Part shown: one piece after another, positions 8,500 through 15,505 of the stretch
How the letters are laid out: each line of letters opens with the position of its first letter
Numbering within the stretch: the stretch's first letter is position 1
Origin: Romboutsia maritimum
GTDB lineage: Bacteria > Bacillota > Clostridia > Peptostreptococcales > Peptostreptococcaceae
DNA length: 39,765 nt
Assembly: GCF_002251085.2 (NCBI RefSeq)
Contig: NZ_NOJZ02000023.1
Span: forward strand, 1 to 39,765
Reading direction: 5' to 3'
The notes under the pieces: generated by a model
Databases searched by the model: none
Told to the model about the DNA's origin: nothing
Seen by the model: the letters and a program-made list of their open reading frames with translations, nothing else
Program-made: the position numbers and the translations under genes

Positions 8500-8688
8500 A
8501 TGACATATTTACTAAGTCCAAAGGTAGATTTTGTTTTTAAAAGAATATTTGGAAATGAAAAACATCCAAATATATTAATATCGTTTTTAAATGCAGTTAT
8601 GAAACCAATAGATCCTATTAAATCAGTTCAAATCAGAAATTCAGATATAGAAAAAGAGCATATATGGGGGAGGACGACATACGTGTAA
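8500..8688 (+). pseudogene. Rpn-family nuclease, truncated after about 56 codons
   Basis: The start (ATG with AAAGGAAGTG upstream) and first 56 residues match the intact Rpn gene at 31519: LLSPKVDFVFKRIFGNEKHP, NILISFLNAV, then IEKEHI against IDKEHI. After GAGCATATA (about 8661) the match ends, and the frame runs for seven foreign codons to a stop. The break coincides with an IS21-like end (8680-8710). The nuclease core residues, which lie further on, are missing, so the product cannot be active. Confidence 0.8.
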
Positions 8689-8742
8689 AAATCGGCCACT
8701 TAATTTTGAAACCATTGGTATGACCGATTTACACGGAATTTT
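8664..8742 (+). mobile_element. IS21-like terminal fragment, left copy
   Basis: GTGTAAAAATCGG (8683-8695) is repeated as an inverted CCGATTTACAC at 8723-8733. Multiple copies of a TCGG/TTTACAC unit are typical of the ends of IS21-family elements such as IS232, where transposase binds. Positions 8680-8710 recur, perfectly and inverted, at 31375-31405. No istA or istB gene is present between the fragment and the next gene. The IS21 assignment is from motif resemblance only. Confidence 0.45.
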
Positions 8743-8761
8743 TTATTTTAATTACAAACTG

Positions 8762-9568
8762 TTAAATGATTTCAAAAGTGTTATAGAAAAACTTTAAGTA
8801 TTCAGTTATTAGCATTTGAGTTTCTTCAAACTCTATATCTTCAAATTTAAGCATATACGAAAGAGACATTAAAAATTTCCCCCAACACAAATTAAAAGGC
8901 TTAGACTCCATTAAAGTTTTATTATTTGATTCAATCCAACTATTTAGTTCAGATTGGTTTAGTTTATTGTATTTTATTAAAGCTATAATTACTTTATTAA
9001 GTCTGCTTTCCTCACCGAATAGAAAATTTTCAATATCTATTAAAGCCCTTGAAATACAGTTTAATACCCTTGTTGCACTATCAGGGGTTAGGTATATAGA
9101 TTTTGAAATAGTTTCTAATAAATCAGCTCCATGAGCAAATGCATGTGCCCATCCTTTTGCATCTACCAAACCTCTATTATCTTTTTCAGTTTCCATGTAT
9201 TTAATAGATATTTGAATTATTTCTTTTTCAGTTTTAGTATCCATGTACCTATTTTTAAAGTGACTCTCAAGTAAAACAACTAGTAACAAAGAGGCAAAAC
9301 TTCTAGTAAATACTTTATCAGAGAATTCTTCTTCAATACCATAAAATAATAAATCTCTAGATATAACTTCATCTATTAGCCAAAGCTTTTGTTTGGTTGA
9401 AATTCTATTAGACTCTTCTAAATTAATCCAACCTATATAAATTGTATTATCTCTTAATTGAGGAGATAGTGAACCGATATTTTTTAACATTAACTCAATC
9501 AATTCATCTGAAACAATTTCTTCACAATGTAATCCATTTATAATCTTTTCTTTTTCATTCATTTTCAT
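8762..9568 (-). CDS. DUF2785-family protein
   Basis: A 268-residue all-helical soluble protein. The segment DAKGWAHAFAHGADLLETIS at about residues 138-157 is the family hallmark (D-x-x-GW-x-HA-x-AHGADLL). DUF2785 proteins occur widely in Firmicutes; their function is not known. No signal peptide or membrane helix is visible. The start has GGGAGAAAT just upstream of the ATG. It is a single gene facing the truncated Rpn gene. Confidence is high for the family and nil for a biochemical role. Confidence 0.85.
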   Translation of the reverse strand: MKMNEKEKIINGLHCEEIVSDELIELMLKNIGSLSPQLRDNTIYIGWINLEESNRISTKQKLWLIDEVISRDLLFYGIEEEFSDKVFTRSFASLLLVVLLESHFKNRYMDTKTEKEIIQISIKYMETEKDNRGLVDAKGWAHAFAHGADLLETISKSIYLTPDSATRVLNCISRALIDIENFLFGEESRLNKVIIALIKYNKLNQSELNSWIESNNKTLMESKPFNLCWGKFLMSLSYMLKFEDIEFEETQMLITEYLKFFYNTFEII

Positions 9569-9706
9569 ATTTCTCCCATTCCATCATTCTAATATCCATC
9601 TTTATATTTATAGTAGCAGACTTAAAATAATAATTATTAATTAATTCAATCTTTTTTTGTTTTTAAGATTAAAGTACAATATATTCATAACTTACAAGTT
9701 TTGATT

Positions 9707-9838
9707 ATGAAAAATACGATTTATGGATATGCAAGAGTTAGTACCAAATCTCAAGAAGATAACACTAGCTTAGAAAATCAAATAAAAATATTAAAAGAAA
9801 ATAACTGCAATGAAATTTTTAAAGAAGTTCATATTTAA
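9707..9838 (+). pseudogene. N-terminal fragment of a serine resolvase/recombinase
   Basis: Forty-three codons beginning MKNTIYGYARVSTKSQEDN, with the catalytic serine in the R-V-S-T motif, then SLENQIKILKENNCNEIF. This is the first beta-alpha unit of the resolvase domain. It stops at TAA 9836, long before the remaining catalytic residues or the DNA-binding domain. There is no Shine-Dalgarno. It resembles the start of the recombinase at 32862 (GYCRISTLMQVDNTSLKDQ) but is clearly a different gene. Confidence 0.8.
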
Positions 9839-9893
9839 CAAGTCATATCATATAAGAAATTAATTTATATTTTGATGATAAATAGTTAATGAA

Positions 9894-9902
9894 TGATACA
9901 AT
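9894..9902 (+). promoter_or_regulatory. Extended -10 promoter of the 9935 lipoprotein
   Basis: TGATACAAT about 32 bases before the start codon fits the extended -10 consensus TGnTATAAT. No good -35 is visible, as is normal for this class. Confidence 0.45.
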
Positions 9903-9934
9903 AAACTTAAGATAAAGATATAGGGGGGATAAAT

Positions 9935-10486
9935 TTGAAAATACCATGCAAGATATTACTTTTAGTAGCCACAACTATTTTTTTATGTGTAGGGTGTAGT
10001 GTAAATCAAAAAAGTATTGAAAATGATGTACCATATATTGAAAAAAATGGCGATAAGTATGCAGATATAGACAATGATGTAGTAAACGAACGATATAAAA
10101 ATGTAGATAAAAAAACTTTAACTTATGAGACTTCAGATGATAAAGGTACTTATATGTATGAAAGTAATGAAGGTTTATTTAGTCAAAATTATTTAGACAA
10201 ACAGAAACCTATAAATGATAAAAAATATGTTTCTATACTAAATGGATATACATATGCATGTGAAGTTAATCAATGCAATGTTACATATGAAGAGGCTCTA
10301 AATTTAGTATCTAAGTTATTACCGGATGATATTAAAATGACAGGAACGAGAGATTATCAAGTCAATAGAAAATACATAACTTATTCATCTAGCAAAGGTA
10401 ATTTCATGGTTGATTTTGTATCCCAAGATGAAGTAAATAAAGGCAATGTAGTTGGAATAAATTATAGTAAGGAATTAACTAATTAA
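9935..10486 (+). CDS. Lipoprotein, paralogue 1 of a three-member family
   Basis: A 183-residue secreted lipoprotein. The signal peptide (MKIPCKILLLVATTIF) ends with CVGC, so Cys21 would be lipid-modified; -3 is Cys, which is unusual for a lipobox. The mature part has VPYIEKNGDKYADID, LLPDDIKM, YSSSKGNFMVDF and VVGINYSKEL. These blocks recur in the proteins at 15506 and 16637 (minus). The start is TTG with AGGGGGGAT upstream, exactly as in the 16637 gene, which confirms the choice. I recognise no named domain. Its neighbour downstream is a cell-wall-binding protein with a similar ribosome site. Confidence 0.82.
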   Translation: MKIPCKILLLVATTIFLCVGCSVNQKSIENDVPYIEKNGDKYADIDNDVVNERYKNVDKKTLTYETSDDKGTYMYESNEGLFSQNYLDKQKPINDKKYVSILNGYTYACEVNQCNVTYEEALNLVSKLLPDDIKMTGTRDYQVNRKYITYSSSKGNFMVDFVSQDEVNKGNVVGINYSKELTN

Positions 10487-10620
10487 ATTTAATTACACTC
10501 TTCTAATCCCCAAGACATAAAAATTGCTATTGTTTTACCTACATCACCTTTGTGAAGTATTACATTTTTTTACGTTTTTATACATTTTATTACCCTCTTA
10601 ACTATTATTAATAAAATCTA

Positions 10621-10629
10621 TGTTATACT
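10621..10629 (+). promoter_or_regulatory. Extended -10 promoter of the cell-wall-binding gene
   Basis: TGTTATACT about 40 bases before the start codon matches TGnTATAAT at all but one position. Confidence 0.5.
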
Positions 10630-10667
10630 CGTAATAAAGGTTTTCTAAATAGGGGGGAATAAGTAAT

Positions 10668-11795
10668 ATGAAGTTAAAGGGGAAAATAATCTCGAGTTTT
10701 ATTTTAGTACTTTTATTTTTTACTACAAGTACGTCATACATAAAGGCTGATAATTCTTTAGATTACAATAAACTAACTCAAGATGGGTGGTTTAAATACG
10801 ATGATGAGTATTGGATGTTTAAAAAAGAAGATGGAATGCCTGCAATTGGTTGGCTAAATTATAAAAACCACTGGTATTACTTTAATGGAAACGGAGGACT
10901 GGTTTATAATACTGCACGTACTATAGGAAGTAAATTATATTATTTTAATAGTGATGGTACTATGTCTACAAAAATAGGCTTTTATGAGCATCGCTATTTT
11001 AATGGTGACGGTACTATTAAATCTGGCTGGTTTAAATATAATAATAAATGGTACCATGCCAATCAAGATAGTGGATACTTAAACGAAAATGGTGCTTATT
11101 ATATTAATTATAAGTGGTATTATTTCAATAAAGATTTTACTATGACAACTAATAAAGGTTGGATACATCATAAAGAAGTTAATCCTTATAGTAATAAATC
11201 TTTTTCTACATGGTACTTCTCTAAGGGGGATGGCACAATTGCCACTGATTGGTATAAAACTGGGGACAGATGGTATTACTTTGGAGCTACAAAAGACTCT
11301 CATAATCTTAACAGTTTAGAAATGTATACTGGTTTTAAATATATAGATGGAAAATTATATTATTTCTATGATAATGGCTGGATGTGTTATAAAACAGGAT
11401 GGATTCAAAATGATGATGGTAAGTGGTACTATTTAAATGGAGATGGTACTGTTAAGACTGGTTGGCTAAAAACTGGTGGTAGATGGTATTATTTTGGAGA
11501 AGAAAATGATCCTAGTAAACAAAATAGTTTAGAAATGTACACTGGTTTTAGATTCGTAGATGAAAAATTATATTATTTCTATGACAATGGCTGGATGTGT
11601 TATAAAACAGGATGGATTCAAAATGATGATGGTTGGCATTATCTAAATGGAGATGGTACTGTTAGAACTGGTTGGTTAAAAAATGATAATAAATGGTACT
11701 ATTTTGATGGCCATGGAAATATGTTATGCGACACTAAGTGTAAAGTTGATAATAAATTACAAAGCTTTGATAAAAGTGGAGTTTGGATAGGTTAA
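10668..11795 (+). CDS. Secreted protein built of cell-wall-binding (choline-binding-like) repeats
   Basis: A 375-residue protein with a signal peptide (residues 1-27, cleavage near IKA-DN). It then consists almost wholly of 18-22-residue repeats of the type GW-x-WYYF-x-x-GTxxTGW (for example GWLNYKNHWYYFNGNG, and twice GWIQNDDG with YYLNGDGTVKTGW). A block of about 75 residues is nearly duplicated (LEMYTGFKYIDGKLYYF and LEMYTGFRFVDEKLYYF). Such repeats bind teichoic-acid choline or other wall polymers. No amidase, toxin or other catalytic domain is attached, so it may be an adhesin or a wall-bound scaffold. The start has AGGGGGGAATAAGTA upstream. Confidence 0.88.
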   Translation: MKLKGKIISSFILVLLFFTTSTSYIKADNSLDYNKLTQDGWFKYDDEYWMFKKEDGMPAIGWLNYKNHWYYFNGNGGLVYNTARTIGSKLYYFNSDGTMSTKIGFYEHRYFNGDGTIKSGWFKYNNKWYHANQDSGYLNENGAYYINYKWYYFNKDFTMTTNKGWIHHKEVNPYSNKSFSTWYFSKGDGTIATDWYKTGDRWYYFGATKDSHNLNSLEMYTGFKYIDGKLYYFYDNGWMCYKTGWIQNDDGKWYYLNGDGTVKTGWLKTGGRWYYFGEENDPSKQNSLEMYTGFRFVDEKLYYFYDNGWMCYKTGWIQNDDGWHYLNGDGTVRTGWLKNDNKWYYFDGHGNMLCDTKCKVDNKLQSFDKSGVWIG

Positions 11796-11799
11796 ATTT

Positions 11800-11880
11800 A
11801 AATCCCATTTTCTATTATGATTAAGAATAATATCATAACTGAAAATGGGATTTCTTAGGTTGACGGCTATGGGTCTCCTC
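11800..11880 (+). repeat. Hairpin element, copy A (also able to terminate the upstream gene)
   Basis: A perfect 13-bp stem, AAATCCCATTTTC (11800-11812) with GAAAATGGGATTT (11841-11853), encloses a 28-base AT-rich loop. It is followed by CTTAGGTTGACGGCTATGG. Copy B at 4470-4555 has the same layout in the opposite orientation. The stem ends just after the cell-wall-binding gene and could act as its terminator, but the conserved tail beyond the stem is not explained by that. Confidence 0.6.
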
Positions 11881-11923
11881 AAAAGAAGATTACGGACTAT
11901 CTTGTTAATCATCTCTAGAAATT

Positions 11924-12493
11924 CTACTTTTCTTTTAATATAAAATATTGACGATATGCTTTCAAGTAGCTAATTCCAGAAAAAACACACATAATTAGTG
12001 GAAGCAGTTTAATAATGACAAATGGTGTTTCAAATAAAAACGCTTTCCAAAACAGTGAGCGCTCCATATCCCAAAGTATTTTTGTTTCATATAAACTTGA
12101 ATCTTTGTACATCATAAAGCTAATCACCAAAAGTATAACTGTTAATGATAGTGAATAATCCATTAATCGCTTATAATAATAAATACTTGATTCACGGTCA
12201 GAAAAAATATCCTCATGACCATCAGCTAATTTTTGCCAATATTGAATGCTGCCAAATCTGGATCCTTTTATATGTTTCCATCCGAAGTCTTGATATATTG
12301 TTTTGTATTCTTCAAATTTTTCTACTGGCATATAATTTTGATAATCCAATCGTATAACATAGTCTTCGCTAGCATTTTTAAATGTATATACTCCTAATCC
12401 ACTAATATTTGAGCAGTGATAACCCATTTGTAATTGCTTATTCAACCATTTTTCTTCCTCAATAATATTGAAAAACTGTTTAACTTTCTTCAT
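11924..12493 (-). CDS. DUF2812-family membrane protein
   Basis: A 189-residue protein. The N-terminal half is soluble with the DUF2812 pattern (EEEKWLNKQLQMGYHC, YVIRLDYQ, EYKTIYQDFGWKHI). Two helices follow (near residues 112-132 and 148-178). DUF2812 proteins are typically encoded with a PadR-type repressor, as here; they are thought to sense or respond to membrane stress, but the role is unproven. I take the ATG at 12493 because AAAGGAGAG lies six bases before it; the in-frame ATG at 12511 is the codon just ahead of that site. The gene overlaps the end of the padR-type gene by 14 bases. Confidence 0.85.
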   Translation of the reverse strand: MKKVKQFFNIIEEEKWLNKQLQMGYHCSNISGLGVYTFKNASEDYVIRLDYQNYMPVEKFEEYKTIYQDFGWKHIKGSRFGSIQYWQKLADGHEDIFSDRESSIYYYKRLMDYSLSLTVILLVISFMMYKDSSLYETKILWDMERSLFWKAFLFETPFVIIKLLPLIMCVFSGISYLKAYRQYFILKEK

Positions 12494-12800
12494 CAAACTC
12501 TCTCCTTTCATATAGGGATATAATATTTAGTAATCTTTCTCGTTCAATTTTTAAAATTTCTATTCCTTCATCTGTAATTTTATAAACTTTTCTTCTATTA
12601 GTTTCCCCAATCACTGGCTCAATCCAACCGTGTTTGTTTAGATTTTCAATTGCACCATACAAAGTTCCAGCAGCTAATTTGACAGTACCTTTGCTCATTA
12701 GTTCAATCTTTTGCATAATTGCATAACCATGAAGTGGTTGACGCAAAGCTAATAAAATATAATGCATAGTTTCAGATAATGGTAACAGGTTATGTTTCAT
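12480..12800 (-). CDS. PadR-family transcriptional regulator
   Basis: A 106-residue winged-helix repressor. LPLSETMHYILLALRQPLHG and then YAIMQKIE, AAGTLYGAIENLNKHGWIEP and RKVYKITDEG are the classical PadR blocks. The last helix (IERERLLNIISLYERR) serves dimerisation. It is the first gene of a two-gene operon with the DUF2812 protein. The ATG has AGAAGGTGA upstream. Two palindromic operator-like sequences overlap and flank its promoter (12817-12878), strong evidence of autoregulation. The inducer is unknown; PadR-s1-like members often answer to small drugs or membrane-active compounds. Confidence 0.93.
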   Translation of the reverse strand: MKHNLLPLSETMHYILLALRQPLHGYAIMQKIELMSKGTVKLAAGTLYGAIENLNKHGWIEPVIGETNRRKVYKITDEGIEILKIERERLLNIISLYERREFDEES

Positions 12801-12816
12801 ATTTTCACCTTCTATT

Positions 12817-12878
12817 CAGTTTGACTATATAGTTTAACTGAGTAAATCATACTACAGTTCAACTGTATAGTCAAACTG
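12817..12878 (-). promoter_or_regulatory. padR-type promoter with two tandem operators
   Basis: On the minus strand, -35 TTGACT (12869-12874) and -10 TATGAT (12846-12851) are 17 bases apart. Two 24-bp imperfect palindromes are present: CAGTTTGACTATATAGTTTA then ACTG at 12817-12840, and CAGTTCAACTGTATAGTCAA then ACTG at 12855-12878. Each is close to the reverse complement of the other. The second covers the -35 and spacer; the first lies downstream of the -10, at or just after the start point. Their centres are 38 bases apart, close to four turns, which suits cooperative binding of PadR dimers. Confidence 0.78.
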
Positions 12879-12958
12879 AGTAATAAATTTTATTCCTTAA
12901 AATTTCATCAAAGTTCTCTCTTATAAATTACTATATACTTATAAGGAGGATGATTTGA

Positions 12959-13474
12959 GTGATAATAAATTTAACTAATACGTGTCTTATAAAACCTATT
13001 TCTTTAGAACAAAGCAAAGAAATAAAAAATTTATACGAGCTATGTTCAGATTATCATATAATTTATAGTGGAAGAAAAGCGAATGAACAAGATATCAAGG
13101 ATATATTTACTTATACAGAAGATAAAACATCTAAAAATTCATTGACCTTAGGTATTTACGAATTAAATGAACTTATAGGGTTAATTGATATCTTTAAAAA
13201 CTATCCTAAAGAAAATACATGGTTTATTGGTCTATTGCTACTATCTCCAAATAATAGAGGAAATAAATTGGGTAGCTTAGTACATAGTGAACTTGTTAAA
13301 TATGCTTTAGGTTTAGATGCCGATTTTTTTAGAATAGGAGTACTTGAAGAAAATATTTTAGCTCATAAATTTTGGGAATCTTTAGGATATCAAAAACACA
13401 AAGTAGCAACTATTAAGTTTGAAAATAAAGAACATTTATTAGATATTTATGAACTAGATTTAACGATAATCTAA
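12959..13474 (+). CDS. GNAT-family N-acetyltransferase
   Basis: A 171-residue protein with the GNAT fold order. TLGIYELNELIGLIDIFKNY is the beta2-beta3 hairpin, and WFIGLLLLSPNNRGNKLGS is motif A with the acetyl-CoA-binding R-G-N-K-L-G loop. VLEENILAHKFWESLGYQKH is motif B, with the F-W-E-S-L-G-Y ending found in most members. The substrate is unknown. The start is GTG with AAGGAGG nine bases upstream. It is a single gene transcribed away from the PadR operon. Confidence 0.9.
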   Translation: MIINLTNTCLIKPISLEQSKEIKNLYELCSDYHIIYSGRKANEQDIKDIFTYTEDKTSKNSLTLGIYELNELIGLIDIFKNYPKENTWFIGLLLLSPNNRGNKLGSLVHSELVKYALGLDADFFRIGVLEENILAHKFWESLGYQKHKVATIKFENKEHLLDIYELDLTII

Positions 13475-13581
13475 TAGGCTTGGGTGAAGATGTAAAATCC
13501 ATGTCTTCATCATAAAAGTCTATGTGACGAACTACTCCAAGACTATTGGTAACAATATTAGACTTAATATAAAATCCAAAA

Positions 13582-13626
13582 TATCCATTTTAACATTAGG
13601 ATTAGAATTAGATATTAAAATGGATA
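13582..13626. repeat. 12-bp inverted repeat before the 13647 gene
   Basis: TATCCATTTTAA (13582-13593) is complementary to TTAAAATGGATA (13615-13626), with the ribosome site of the next gene 11 bases further on. It could be an operator or a leader hairpin. There is no T-run, so it is not a usual terminator. Confidence 0.45.
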
Positions 13627-13646
13627 CTAAATACAAAGGAGGAAAT

Positions 13647-14345
13647 ATGTTTTCAAAAAAATATTTAATTATTTTAGGTACGATACTAATACTATCGAGT
13701 CTTTGTTTTATGGGTATAAGAAAAAATAATAAAACTATAGAAGAACTTAAATCTGAACAAAATCAAATAATTTATAATTTATTAAAGCAAAATGTTACAG
13801 GTCAATTTGCAAAAGTCGATAATAATAATCTTGAAAATATATCAGATATAGAAATTGATAAAAGGATAAATTCTTTAAGTAAAGAGTTAGATATATATAT
13901 CAAAAATTTTTATACAAGTATAGAAATTGATAAAAAAAGTAATCTAAAAATCGAAATATTACAATATATGAATGATTCATCAATTGAATTATTTCAAGAT
14001 CAAAAACTTATCGAATCAGAAGATTCTTATAGACAATATGATAAGTTTATTAAAGAAAATTCAAAAGATGAAAACTTGATTAATTTAAAAAGTCCTATAC
14101 ATGAAAAAAAATATGAGTCAATAAAACTTTTAATAACTAATTTTGATGATTTAGAAAAAAACATAACAACTAAACCTAATCTATTGAAATGCAATTTAGT
14201 TGGGCTTATTTCTACTTTGAATGAACAACAACAAAAAGAACTTTACCCTAAGATGAATAAGAAAATTGATATTACAGATTATGTAGATTTAAATAATATT
14301 GAGGATTCAAATAAATACGAAGGGACAAACGGTAAATTTAATTAA
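13647..14345 (+). CDS. Membrane-anchored extracytoplasmic protein, unknown function
   Basis: A 232-residue protein with one N-terminal helix (residues 5-22, KKYLIILGTILILSSLCF), then a hydrophilic, largely helical part (KTIEELKSEQNQIIYNLLKQ, EIDKRINSLSKELDIYIKNF). No lipobox is present, so it is an anchored or secreted protein. I choose ATG 13647 because AAAGGAGGAAAT precedes it; the frame extends 41 codons upstream without a ribosome site and through an inverted repeat. I recognise no family. It ends 140 bases before a strong terminator. Confidence 0.7.
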   Translation: MFSKKYLIILGTILILSSLCFMGIRKNNKTIEELKSEQNQIIYNLLKQNVTGQFAKVDNNNLENISDIEIDKRINSLSKELDIYIKNFYTSIEIDKKSNLKIEILQYMNDSSIELFQDQKLIESEDSYRQYDKFIKENSKDENLINLKSPIHEKKYESIKLLITNFDDLEKNITTKPNLLKCNLVGLISTLNEQQQKELYPKMNKKIDITDYVDLNNIEDSNKYEGTNGKFN

Positions 14346-14486
14346 ATAAACTTAACTATGGTCAATAAGTACTAGATTTAGCAATTGATTGACTATGATT
14401 TAGACTTATTTTATATGGTACACAATATCGTAGCTTTATTGACCTTGCATATTTGAATATTGTACAGTTCTATGATAAACAATAAA

Positions 14487-14540
14487 AATAGCTGTATTCT
14501 AGTACATACAAAATATATACCAGGATACAGCTATTTTATT
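14487..14540. terminator. Long-stem terminator between convergent genes
   Basis: AATAGCTGTATTCTAGTA (14487-14504) pairs, with two mismatches, with the arm at 14518-14535, and is followed by TTATT. A and T tracts flank both sides. It lies between a plus-strand and a minus-strand gene and probably serves both. Confidence 0.7.
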
Positions 14541-14600
14541 ATTTACTTTATATTTAATCGGTCCTACAAATTTGGAATTTATCAAACACATTTAAACTTA

Positions 14601-14852
14601 TTAACCTTTAAGTCCTCTTGATTGACGTTCCATATCTTCCACTACAATATCATATATTTCTCCTAAAGAAGCACAGTATTTCAATACTTCCCAAGGTTCA
14701 TTAGTATGATAGTGAATTTTAATAAGTTCTTCATCACCTACAGCAAGTAAGCAATCTCCTTTAAAATTATTAGTAAAATAGTCATTAATTACATCTTCAT
14801 CAAGTTTCTTCCCCTCAATCAGTAACTGTGTATCATATCTATATTCCAACAT
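14601..14852 (-). CDS. Stand-alone FakA/DegV-partner C-terminal-like domain protein
   Basis: An 83-residue protein. YRYDTQLLIEGKKLDEDVIN, then GDCLLAVGDEELIKIHYHTN, EPWEVLKYC and GEIYDIVVEDMERQ, match the C-terminal domain of FakA-type fatty-acid kinases (once annotated as dihydroxyacetone-kinase-like). In those, this region (x-VHVHT-x-x-P) binds the DegV-type fatty-acid-carrying partner. The kinase (DhaL-like) domain is absent, and this is a complete small gene with GAGAGGATGA before its ATG. Proteins of this size occur in clostridia. It may bind a FakB protein or an acyl group, but it cannot be a kinase. Confidence 0.7.
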   Translation of the reverse strand: MLEYRYDTQLLIEGKKLDEDVINDYFTNNFKGDCLLAVGDEELIKIHYHTNEPWEVLKYCASLGEIYDIVVEDMERQSRGLKG

Positions 14853-14986
14853 AATATTTTCATCCTCTCAAATTTTTATATACTTTATTATAAAATCACC
14901 TACAAATTACTATTTATCTATCTATAATATTACACCTTGTTTATTAATCTATCAACTATAATCTAATCGATACACTTATTGGTATT

Positions 14987-15022
14987 ACTGAATTTAAACA
15001 AAATTCAGTGCAATTTTGCACA
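14987..15022. repeat. Two adjacent palindromes
   Basis: ACTGAATTT and AAATTCAGT form a 9-bp stem around five bases. Directly after it GTGCAATTTTGCAC is a perfect 14-bp palindrome. No gene starts close by. They may be the operator or leader of a lost gene. Confidence 0.35.
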
Positions 15023-15043
15023 AAAAACACAGGTTGGCCTATA

Positions 15044-15240
15044 TCATTTTTCAAAATCTATATTATTTTTACTTAAAATCACTTTAAGTTCTATATCTTC
15101 GCTAATACAAAGTCCTTCATGTCCTACTGTATATAACACACATACATCATTATTATAAAATAATATATCTATCTATCACACCCAAAAGTATCATAATATC
15201 CTATATTATCTTCTACTTTGTATTCAAAAAAATTTTTATA
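15044..15240 (-). pseudogene. Decayed gene end with a frameshift at a GATA repeat
   Basis: On the minus strand one frame reads FEYKVEDNIGYYDTFGCDR and then stops. Just past a run of GATA units the next frame continues FYNNDVCVLYTVGHEGLCIS and then EDIELKVIL, to the stop at 15044. The join suggests slippage in the tetranucleotide run (plus strand 15165-15178). About 65 codons remain. No family recognised. Confidence 0.4.
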
Positions 15241-15255
15241 CTCTCCCTATCGATT

Positions 15256-15444
15256 ATATCCCCTTTGAGATATATGATGTGAAACTACAACTATTGCAGC
15301 TAATCCCTTTACATCATTACTAAATATAGCATAAAGTTCTCGCATATTTTATCAGATTTCAAATTATTCTAGACATTTATTTCTTATTATCAAAATAAAT
15401 TCTAATATTTACCAATTGCTCTAATTTCCCCTTCTTACACTTTT
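15256..15444 (-). pseudogene. Decayed 5' copy of the acyltransferase gene with an internal deletion
   Basis: This stretch aligns with 4079-4397. CAACTATTGCAGCTAATCCC is identical in both, as are the ATTTATTTCTTATTATCAAA stretch and the CTTACACTTTTA end. At TTACTA the copy jumps from position 4145 to 4274 of the intact gene, losing 129 bases that include the start codon and ribosome site. The same six bases, TTACTA, stand at both ends of the missing block. The remaining piece ends about 60 bases before the lipoprotein gene at 15506, so the old divergent upstream region now adjoins it. Confidence 0.8.
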
Positions 15445-15471
15445 ATGTAATTTTAAATAATTTACTTTATG

Positions 15472-15480
15472 TGCTATTAT
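15472..15480 (+). promoter_or_regulatory. Extended -10 promoter of the 15506 lipoprotein
   Basis: TGCTATTAT lies 25 bases before the start codon, with no clear -35. It is just outside the duplicated acyltransferase upstream segment. Confidence 0.45.
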
Positions 15481-15505
15481 TAACTAGAAAAGGGGGATAA
15501 ATCAT

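Noticed and set aside
11079..11303. Minus-strand frame inside the cell-wall-binding gene.
   Set aside because: The plus-strand repeats are unmistakable, and the minus frame has no start support.
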